Of a stretch of DNA of 43,307 bases, positions 10,998 to 18,159 are shown piece by piece (positions within the stretch are counted from its first letter, which is position 1; every line of letters starts with the position of its first letter). The stretch spans positions 1-43,307 of the forward strand of contig JACDHV010000003.1 of NCBI GenBank assembly GCA_013820855.1, written 5' to 3'. The notes under the pieces are model-generated. The model searched no databases and had not been told where the DNA came from. It saw only the letters and a program-made list of their open reading frames with translations. Source of the stretch: Gemmatimonadales bacterium. GTDB taxonomy: Bacteria; Gemmatimonadota; Gemmatimonadetes; Gemmatimonadales; GWC2-71-9. The translations under genes and the position numbers were made by a program.

Positions 10998-11023
10998 CGC
11001 TCCGCTCGGGAGATGACGGAGCG
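10998..11023. repeat. Intergenic inverted repeat CGCTCCG-N12-CGGAGCG within a ccctcgctccgctcggg-type palindromic sequence
   Basis: 7-bp perfect arms 10998-11004 and 11017-11023, in the gap between permease and ATPase. Confidence 0.5.
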
Positions 11024-11062
11024 CACCACACTCGAGTTCCACCTTCTCTGGACGACGACCCC

Positions 11063-11752
11063 GTGATCCGACTCATGAATCTCGACCGCTCCTACGAAGC
11101 CGGCCCGACCCGGACCTACGGGCTCCGGCGCATCAACCTGGAGATCCGGGAAGGCGAGTTCCTCACGATCATGGGACCGTCCGGGGCGGGGAAGTCCACC
11201 CTGCTCAGCATCCTGGGCATGCTCGACAACGCCTGGACCGGCGAGTACTGGTTCCTCGACCAGGCGGTGCACGAGCTGCCGGCCAAGAAGCGGATCGAGC
11301 TCAACAAGAGGTACATCGGCTTCGTATTCCAGAAATACCACCTGATCGACGACCTCACCGTGTACGAGAACCTGGAGATTCCGCTCTCCTACCGCGATAT
11401 CCGGCCCAAGGAGCGCGCGGCGATCGTGGCCGAGTCGCTGGACCGGTTCCAGATCGTGGGCAAGAAGGATCTCTATCCCAGCCAGCTCTCCGGCGGACAG
11501 CAGCAGCTCGTCGGGGTGGCTCGAGCGGTGATCGCCGGCCCCAAGCTGCTGCTCGCCGACGAGCCCACCGGCAACCTGCACAGCGCGCAGGGCGAGGAGA
11601 TCATGGAGCTGTTCACCCGGCTCAACCGGCAAGGAACGACGATCGTGCAGGTGACGCACTCCGAGCGGAACGCCTCGTACGCGCACCGGACGATCCACCT
11701 GCACGACGGCTGGGTGGTGGAGCCGACGGGGCAGGAGGCGCACGCGGGATAG
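11063..11752 (+). CDS. ABC transporter ATP-binding protein with variant D-loop (GNLHS)
   Basis: GPSGAGKSTLLSILGML, LSGGQQQLVGVARA, LLLADEPTGNLHSAQG, VTHSE. GTG start at 11063 chosen over the ORF start at 10982. Confidence 0.88.
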   Translation: MIRLMNLDRSYEAGPTRTYGLRRINLEIREGEFLTIMGPSGAGKSTLLSILGMLDNAWTGEYWFLDQAVHELPAKKRIELNKRYIGFVFQKYHLIDDLTVYENLEIPLSYRDIRPKERAAIVAESLDRFQIVGKKDLYPSQLSGGQQQLVGVARAVIAGPKLLLADEPTGNLHSAQGEEIMELFTRLNRQGTTIVQVTHSERNASYAHRTIHLHDGWVVEPTGQEAHAG

Positions 11753-11757
11753 GCCCG

Positions 11758-11796
11758 CCGGGGAGGGAGCGGGATCCCGGGCAGGTCCCTCCCCGG
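11758..11796 (+). terminator. Hairpin, 11-bp perfect stem (CCGGGGAGGGA / TCCCTCCCCGG) with 17-nt loop, no U-tract
   Basis: Arms 11758-11768 and 11786-11796, just after the ATPase stop. Confidence 0.45.
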
Positions 11797-11861
11797 GCGG
11801 ACTAGGTGGTGCGATCGCCCGTCTGCCCGACCGCCCCGCCGGCCGCTACATTCTGAGACCC

Positions 11862-13235
11862 GTGCCGAACTCCCCCGCGTCTCCAGCAGCCCAAATCCTG
11901 GTCGCCGACGATCAGCCTCACGTCCGGGAAGCCCTTCGGCTGCTGCTGAAAGGCGAGGGCTACGCCATCGAGACCGCGGCCTCGCCCGCCGGCGTGCTCT
12001 CGGCGGTGCAGGCCGCCGACTTCGACGCCGTGCTCCTCGATTTGAACTACGCGCGCGACACCACCACCGGCCGCGAGGGATTGGAGCTGGTCTCGCAGCT
12101 CCAATCCCTGGACGCCACGCTCCCGACGGTGGTGATGACGGCCTGGGGCAGCGTGGAGAAGGCGGTCGAAGCGATGCGCCGCGGCGCCCGCGACTTCATC
12201 GAGAAGCCATGGGACAACAACCGTCTCCTCGCCACCCTCCGCACCCAGGTCGAGCTGGGCCGCGCGCTGCGGCGCACCCGCCGGCTGGAGGGGGAGAACC
12301 GCCTGCTTCGCCGGGAAGGCGCGCCGGAGCTGATCGCCGTGTCCCCGGCGATGCGTCCCGTGCTCCAGCTCATGGATCGGGTCGCGGCATCGGACGCGAA
12401 CGTGCTGGTGAGCGGCGAGCACGGCACCGGAAAGGAAGTCGTCGCCCAGTGGCTGCATGCCGCGTCGCCCCGCGCGGCACGGCCGCTGGTCGCGGTCAAC
12501 CTCGGTGGGCTCTCCGAAGGCCTCTTCGAGAGCGAGATGTTCGGCCACGTGAAGGGCGCCTTCACCGACGCGCGGATGGATCGCATCGGGCGCTTCGAGC
12601 TGGCCGAAGGCGGCACCCTCCTGCTCGACGAGATCGGGACCCTGGCGCTGCGGCAGCAGGCCAAGCTGCTGCGGGTGCTGGAGACCGGGGAGGTGGAGCG
12701 GGTCGGCGCATCGCGCGCCCGGCGCATCGACGTCCGGCTCCTCTCGGCGACGAACGCGGACCTCTCGGCGGAGGTGGCTGCCGGCCGGTTCCGCGAGGAC
12801 CTGCTCTTCCGGCTCAACACCATCGAGATCCGTCTGCCGTCCCTGCGCGAGCGACGGGAGGACATCAGGGTCCTCGCGGAGCACTTCCTCGGGCGGTACG
12901 CCGCGCGCTACCGGAAGGCGCTGATCGGCTTCGAGCCCGACGCGATCGAGGCGTTGGAGGCGCACGCTTGGCCCGGCAACGTCCGCGAGCTGGACCACGC
13001 GCTGGAGCGCGCGGTCCTCATGGCGCAGGGCGACGTGATCCGCGCCGCGGACCTCGGCCTGCGTCTCGCCCCCGGGGCGGTGCCGCGGCTCAAGGACATG
13101 CCGCTCGAAGAGGTCGAGCGGCTCCTCATCCGGAAGGCGCTGGAGCGGCACGGCGGCAACGTGAGCCAGGCGGCCAAAGCGCTGGGACTGAGCCGCAGCG
13201 CCCTCTACCGGCGGCTCCAGCACTATGGGCTCTAG
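11862..13235 (+). CDS. Sigma-54-type AAA+ response regulator (NtrC family: REC, AAA+, Fis HTH)
   Basis: REC (ILVADDQPHVREAL...VVMTAWGS...FIEKPWD), GEHGTGKE, GAFTDA loop, LLLDEIGTL, Fis-like C-terminus GNVSQAAKALGLSRSALYRRLQHYGL; GTG start. Confidence 0.92.
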   Translation: MPNSPASPAAQILVADDQPHVREALRLLLKGEGYAIETAASPAGVLSAVQAADFDAVLLDLNYARDTTTGREGLELVSQLQSLDATLPTVVMTAWGSVEKAVEAMRRGARDFIEKPWDNNRLLATLRTQVELGRALRRTRRLEGENRLLRREGAPELIAVSPAMRPVLQLMDRVAASDANVLVSGEHGTGKEVVAQWLHAASPRAARPLVAVNLGGLSEGLFESEMFGHVKGAFTDARMDRIGRFELAEGGTLLLDEIGTLALRQQAKLLRVLETGEVERVGASRARRIDVRLLSATNADLSAEVAAGRFREDLLFRLNTIEIRLPSLRERREDIRVLAEHFLGRYAARYRKALIGFEPDAIEALEAHAWPGNVRELDHALERAVLMAQGDVIRAADLGLRLAPGAVPRLKDMPLEEVERLLIRKALERHGGNVSQAAKALGLSRSALYRRLQHYGL

Positions 13236-14580
13236 CCGGAAGCGCGCGCGAACCCACGAGTCGAAGGTATTCACGGGTGCCCTCGCCGCCGGGCTCCCGG
13301 CCCTCCTCGTGGCGGAGTGGCTCCTCTGGACCGGCGACCACCCGCTCCGCGTGCGGCTCACCTTCACGCTACTGGCAGTCGGCGCATGGCTGATCGGCGC
13401 GCTGCTCCTTCGCGAGCGTGTCGTCCGCCCGCTGCAGACGATCTCCAACCTGCTCGCCGCCCTGCGCGAGGGCGACTACTCGATTCGCGCGCGCGGCGCG
13501 AGTGCCGACGACGCGCTCGGTCTGGCGCTGCTGGAGGTGAACACGCTGAGCGAGACGCTGCGTGGGCAGCGGCTCCGCGAGCTGGAGGCGACCGCGCTGC
13601 TCCGGCGGGTGATCGAGGAGATCGACGTGGCCGTGTTCGCCTTCGACGGCGACCTCAGGCTCCGGCTGGTGAACCGGAGCGGGGAGCGCCTGCTGGGCCA
13701 GCCCTCCGAGCGGCTGATCGGCCGTCCGTCCGAGACGCTTGGCCTGAGCGACTGGCTGAGTGGCGAAAGTCCCCGTACCTTCGACGCGACGTTTCCCGGG
13801 GGCGCGGGCCGCTGGGAGGTGCGGAGCGGAACCTTCCGCCAGGACGGGCTTCCCCATCAGCTGCTCGTCATCTCCGACCTGAGCCGGGTGCTTCGCGCGG
13901 AAGAACGCCTGGCCTGGCAGCGCCTGGTGCGGGTCCTGGGACACGAGATCAACAACTCCCTCGCGCCGATCAAGTCGATCGCGGGAAGTCTCCGAAGCCT
14001 CGCCGCCCGGCCTGCCCGGCCCGCGGACTGGGAGAACGATCTCCGCTCGGGACTCGAAATCATCGAGGGCCGCTCCGAGGCACTCGGGAGGTTCATGGGC
14101 GCCTACGCGCGGCTCGCCCGCCTGCCGCGGCCGGTGCCGGGCTCTGTGGACGTGGCCGGCTGGGTGCGCCGGATAGCGGCGCTGGAGACGAGGCTGGAGG
14201 TGAGGGTGACGGGTGGTCCGGCGGTCACCGTCACCGCCGACGGCGACCAGCTCGACCAGCTGCTCATCAACCTTGTCCGCAATGCCGCCGACGCCGCGCT
14301 CGAAGCCGCCGGCGGCGTGGAGGTCGGTTGGAGCACCGTGGCCGGCGTGCTCGAGGTGGTGGTGGAAGACGAGGGTCCCGGCCTTCCGGATCCCGGCAAT
14401 CTCTTCGTGCCGTTCTTCACCACCAAGGCGACCGGCTCGGGGATCGGTCTGGTGCTGAGCCGCCAGATTGCCGAAGCGCACGGCGGGGCGCTGTCGCTGG
14501 AGCCCCGGAAGCGAGGTCGCGGCGCCCGCGCCTGCCTCCGGCTGCCGCTCGGCGAGCGGAGGGAACCGGGCTTCTCCTGA
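13225..14580 (+). CDS. Sensor histidine kinase (NtrY-like; HAMP/PAS region, HATPase)
   Basis: LGHEINNSLAPIKSIAGSL H-box, LLINLVRNAADAALE N-box, EDEGPGLP and GSGIGLVLSRQIAEAHGG; overlaps the regulator's 3' end. Confidence 0.92.
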   Translation: MGSSRKRARTHESKVFTGALAAGLPALLVAEWLLWTGDHPLRVRLTFTLLAVGAWLIGALLLRERVVRPLQTISNLLAALREGDYSIRARGASADDALGLALLEVNTLSETLRGQRLRELEATALLRRVIEEIDVAVFAFDGDLRLRLVNRSGERLLGQPSERLIGRPSETLGLSDWLSGESPRTFDATFPGGAGRWEVRSGTFRQDGLPHQLLVISDLSRVLRAEERLAWQRLVRVLGHEINNSLAPIKSIAGSLRSLAARPARPADWENDLRSGLEIIEGRSEALGRFMGAYARLARLPRPVPGSVDVAGWVRRIAALETRLEVRVTGGPAVTVTADGDQLDQLLINLVRNAADAALEAAGGVEVGWSTVAGVLEVVVEDEGPGLPDPGNLFVPFFTTKATGSGIGLVLSRQIAEAHGGALSLEPRKRGRGARACLRLPLGERREPGFS

Positions 14581-14657
14581 CGGTCGTCCGGCGAAGGCGG
14601 CCGGGCGGCTGGAACGGTGGGCGTTCGTGAATCCAATTCTGAAACGAGGCGGCGGAG

Positions 14658-15104
14658 ATGTTCAAGGAATTCAAGGCATTCGCCATGCGGGGGAACGTCG
14701 TCGATCTGGCGGTGGGCATCATCATCGGCGGGGCGTTCGGCAGCATCGTACGGTCGCTGGTAGACGACGTCATCATGCCGCCGATCGGTCTCGCGCTCGG
14801 CAATGTGGACTTTTCGGATCTTTTCCTTCTGCTGAGTGAGGGAGTCAAGGCTGCGCCGCCCTACACCACGCTGGCCGAAGCTCAGCAGGCCGGCGCCGTC
14901 ACCATCAATTACGGCCTCTTCGTCAACAGTGTCATCACGTTTCTCATCATCGCCCTCGCGGTATTCCTGCTGGTCCGCTCCATCAATCGTCTCCAGCCCC
15001 AGGAGGCTGCCGCGGCACCGTCGACCAAGGATTGTCCCTACTGCCGGATGCCGATTCCCGTCGGTGCCACGCGGTGCCCGGAGTGCACGTCGGAGTTGCG
15101 GTAG
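14658..15104 (+). CDS. mscL: Large-conductance mechanosensitive channel MscL with C-terminal zinc ribbon
   Basis: MFKEFKAFAMRGNVVDLAVGIIIGGAFGSIVRSLVDDVIMPPIGL; C-terminus CPYCRMPIPVGATRCPECTSELR. Confidence 0.95.
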   Translation: MFKEFKAFAMRGNVVDLAVGIIIGGAFGSIVRSLVDDVIMPPIGLALGNVDFSDLFLLLSEGVKAAPPYTTLAEAQQAGAVTINYGLFVNSVITFLIIALAVFLLVRSINRLQPQEAAAAPSTKDCPYCRMPIPVGATRCPECTSELR

Positions 15105-15173
15105 GTGGGCGGGAGAATCCGCCATGCCGGCGAGCGCGGACGAGACTCCACCTAACTTTGTACCGCCAAGTAC

Positions 15174-15202
15174 TTGCTGGCAGAGTCAATCCTTCCTATA
15201 GT
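15174..15202 (+). promoter_or_regulatory. Sigma-70-like promoter TTGCTG-N17-TATAGT upstream of a three-gene operon
   Basis: -35 at 15174-15179, -10 at 15197-15202, 17-nt spacer, in an AT-richer gap; preceded by ACTTTGtaccgcCAAGTACTT. Confidence 0.5.
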
Positions 15203-15207
15203 GCGTG

Positions 15208-15831
15208 ATGGCGTCTCCCCAGCGCGTTCCCCGCGAGCGCGTCCCCCGCCGCCCGGCCCACCCGCTGCACGCGCGAGCCATGGACGACCTGTCGTTCATC
15301 CGCAGGACCATGGAGCATGCCACCGCGTTTACCGCCGTGCCGGGCTGGGGGGGTGTGGCCATGGGCGTCACTGCCCTCGCCGCCGCGACGCTCGCGAGCC
15401 GGGGCGCCACGCCGGCCGAGTGGCTGGCAACCTGGCTGATCGCCTCCGCCGCAGCGCTGCTGATCGGCGGGTGGGCGATGGCGAGAAAGGCGCGCCATGC
15501 CGGCACCACGGTGTTCTCGTACTCGGGGCGGCGTTTCGTGCTCGGTTTCCTTCCGCCGCTCGCGGTCGGCGCGCTGCTCACCGCTGCGGTGGCGCGTGCG
15601 GGGCTCTATCAGGCGCTCCCGGGCACCTGGCTGCTGCTCTACGGCGCCGGGGTCGTGACAGGCGGGGCCTTTTCGCTTCGAATCGTGCCGATCATGGGCG
15701 TCTGCTTCGTAGTCCTCGGCGTGGTGGCGCTCTTCGGGCCCCCAGCCTGGGGGAATGCACTCATGGCGGCGGGGTTCGGCGGCCTCCACATCGTGTTCGG
15801 TCTGCTGATCGCCAGGAGGTACGGTGGCTAA
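15208..15831 (+). CDS. Hypothetical multi-pass membrane protein paired with a regulator
   Basis: Hydrophobic segments; overlaps the next gene. Start uncertain: 15208 or 15281 (MDDLSFIRRTMEHATAFT). Confidence 0.7.
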   Translation: MASPQRVPRERVPRRPAHPLHARAMDDLSFIRRTMEHATAFTAVPGWGGVAMGVTALAAATLASRGATPAEWLATWLIASAAALLIGGWAMARKARHAGTTVFSYSGRRFVLGFLPPLAVGALLTAAVARAGLYQALPGTWLLLYGAGVVTGGAFSLRIVPIMGVCFVVLGVVALFGPPAWGNALMAAGFGGLHIVFGLLIARRYGG

Positions 15832-16213
15832 ATCCAATCTCGCGCCGCGCGACCCGAACGAAGGCGCGCCCGGACGGCGGCGGCTGGAAGGCGTTCGCGG
15901 CGAGGCGGCGGGTCACGGCCCGTTGGAGCTCGACCGGCTGATCCACGAGCGAATGCGACTGGCGATCGTGAGCGCCCTTGCGGTCAACGACTCCCTCACG
16001 TTCAACGAGCTCAAGCGCCTGCTGGACACGACCGATGGCAACCTCAGCGTGCACGCGCGCAAGCTCGAGGAAGCCGATTATATCGTGTGCACCAAGTCGT
16101 TCGAGGGCAGAGTGCCGCGCACCCGGTACCAGCTGAGCGCGGCGGGCCGTCAGGCGCTCGAGCGCTATCTCGCCCACATGGAGGCGCTCATTCGCGCCAC
16201 CCGGGAGCGGTAG
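15824..16213 (+). CDS. Winged-helix transcriptional regulator (HTH_34-like)
   Basis: [77 protein letters not shown]. Confidence 0.85.
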   Translation: MAKSNLAPRDPNEGAPGRRRLEGVRGEAAGHGPLELDRLIHERMRLAIVSALAVNDSLTFNELKRLLDTTDGNLSVHARKLEEADYIVCTKSFEGRVPRTRYQLSAAGRQALERYLAHMEALIRATRER

Positions 16214-16239
16214 AACCTTTTTTTTTGGAGAGTTACTTT

Positions 16240-16953
16240 ATGCAGCAAAGCGCTCTTCACGTCGGCATCATCATGGACGGCAACGGCCGGTGGGCGGCCC
16301 GGGGCGGCCAGGACCGCTCGCTTGGCCACCACGAGGGAGCCCGCGCGGTTCGCCGGGTCGTGGAGGCGGCACCCGAGCTGGGGATCGGCGTGCTGACGCT
16401 GTACGCCTTTTCAGCCGACAACTGGCGGCGACCGCCGGCGGAGGTGGCGGTGCTCATGCGGCTCTTCCGGGAGTACTTGCGGGTCGAGGCCGAGCGCTGC
16501 ATCGAGAACGGGGTCCGGCTGGAGATCATCGGCCGTCGGGACCGCATCGATCGGCGTCTGCGCCGGCGCATCGATGCCAGCGAGCGCGCCACCGCCGCCG
16601 GCGCCCGGCTCCACCTCCGGATCGCGTTGGACTATTCGTCGAGGGACGCCATCCTTCGGGCCGCCCAGTGCCTCCGGCCGGACACCGTGCCGACCCGCGA
16701 CTCCTTCGGCCGCCTGCTCGCGATCGTGGATCACGGAACGCCGGTTCCGGAGCTCGACCTGCTCATTCGCACCGGAGGAGAGCGCCGACTCAGCGACTTC
16801 CTGCTCTGGGAGGCGGCCTACGCCGAGCTGCTCTTCGTGGAGCGGATGTGGCCCGATTTCGGAGCCGAGGATCTCGCCCAGGCACTCGGGGAATTCGCGA
16901 CCAGAGAGCGCCGGTACGGGGGCCTGCGACCGGCGACCGCCGATGCTTGCTGA
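16240..16953 (+). CDS. uppS: Isoprenyl transferase / undecaprenyl diphosphate synthase-like cis-prenyltransferase
   Basis: [12 protein letters not shown]...[37 protein letters not shown]...[31 protein letters not shown] Shine-Dalgarno just upstream. Confidence 0.9.
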   Translation: MQQSALHVGIIMDGNGRWAARGGQDRSLGHHEGARAVRRVVEAAPELGIGVLTLYAFSADNWRRPPAEVAVLMRLFREYLRVEAERCIENGVRLEIIGRRDRIDRRLRRRIDASERATAAGARLHLRIALDYSSRDAILRAAQCLRPDTVPTRDSFGRLLAIVDHGTPVPELDLLIRTGGERRLSDFLLWEAAYAELLFVERMWPDFGAEDLAQALGEFATRERRYGGLRPATADAC

Positions 16954-17245
16954 ATATCGGATCGACTCGAGTTTGTCGCGGGGACGGTGAACGCGGACCG
17001 GGGATCATTCGGGAGGAGGCTCCACGATATGGCGCGCACCGACGCGCAGTACCGGGTGGCTGGTGCGGCTGCTCACACACGGAAAACACTTAACGATGAC
17101 GCCGGAAGACGTTAGACACTGGTAGCTTAGTAGGTTATCTTAAAGTGATTTATGTGCTGCCACCTGTGCTTTATGGACGCGTGATTTCCGGAAGCGATCC
17201 CTGCCTGCGCGCGCCGGATGTCGAATCTCTCGGGAGGGCTCCGCC

Positions 17246-17670
17246 ATTTCCCCCATTCGTGAGGTGTATCCCTACCTCATCGTTCGCGGTGCCGCGGCCG
17301 CCCTGTGGAGTTCTACCGCGAAGTCTTCGGCGCGGAAGAGACCGTGAGGATGGCCGACCCGGACGGCCGGCGCATCGGCCATGCGGAACTGAGGCTGGGC
17401 CCCGCCACCATCATGGTGGCCGACGAATACCCCGAGCTCGGCATCCTGAGCCCCGCAGCCTATGGCGGAACCGGCATGACGCTCCACCTTCACGTGGACG
17501 ATGCGGACGCGATGGCGGATCGTGCGCTCCGCGCCGGAGCCACGATGGTGCGGGAGCCCGCCGACTTCGACCATGGCGAGCGCCAGTGCCGGGTGCGCGA
17601 TCCCTTCGGCCACGAGTGGCTGCTGGGACACGAGATCCGGAAGCCCCCCATGGACGAGGTGCTACGCTAG
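17246..17670 (+). pseudogene. VOC/glyoxalase (PhnB-like) family protein, frameshifted near its N-terminus
   Basis: Frame 2: ISPIREVYPYLIVRGAAAAL; frame 1: EFYREVFGAEETVRMADPDGRRIGHAELRLGPATIMVADE...RVRDPFGHEWLLGHEI; shift near 17298-17306. Confidence 0.75.
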
Positions 17671-17712
17671 GCGGCCCGGGCGTGGCCGGCGCCGGCGTGG
17701 GAGAAGCCGTTC

Positions 17713-17748
17713 ACACCTTGACGGGGACGGCAGAAGCTATCAAGGTGT
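17713..17748. promoter_or_regulatory. 9-bp perfect inverted repeat (ACACCTTGA-N18-TCAAGGTGT), candidate operator
   Basis: Arms 17713-17721 and 17740-17748, 12 nt upstream of a TTGACA hexamer at 17761-17766. Confidence 0.45.
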
Positions 17749-17775
17749 ACGCGTATTCCCTTGACATGTGAGTAT

Positions 17776-18066
17776 ATGATGCCGCAGCCAACGACGCTGG
17801 CAGGTCAGCGCCCGAGCTCCGCTGCAGCCACTTTGCCTCTCGGCGAACGCCGCGAGGCCCGCCTCCGTCCCGAGCACGCCACGCGCTACCCGGGCATCGA
17901 GGCGAATCTATGGGAGCCGGCCGCCGTGCTGTGTGACCGAGTGCTCGCAGGTGGGTTGCTCCGCGGATCGCCGGTTGGCTGGCGCGACCGTGTGCTGCCC
18001 GCAGAGCATTTCGAGTTCCGTGGTGGATTCCCTGAAGGCGAGCGCCCGCGGCGCGAAGATCGCTGA
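17776..18066 (+). CDS. Hypothetical protein
   Basis: MMPQPTTLAG...LRPEHATRYPGIEANLWEPAAVLCDRVLAGGLLRGSPVGWRDRVLPAEHFEFRGG; globular-looking composition, no family assigned. Confidence 0.4.
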   Translation: MMPQPTTLAGQRPSSAAATLPLGERREARLRPEHATRYPGIEANLWEPAAVLCDRVLAGGLLRGSPVGWRDRVLPAEHFEFRGGFPEGERPRREDR

Positions 18067-18159
18067 GCGGGTCGCTCGCTGCGTCACCCCGACGGGCCGC
18101 ACCCTCCCGGTGCGGGCCCGATTGGTCGTGCGTGCCTGGAGAAGTCGCTCGCTGGAAGT

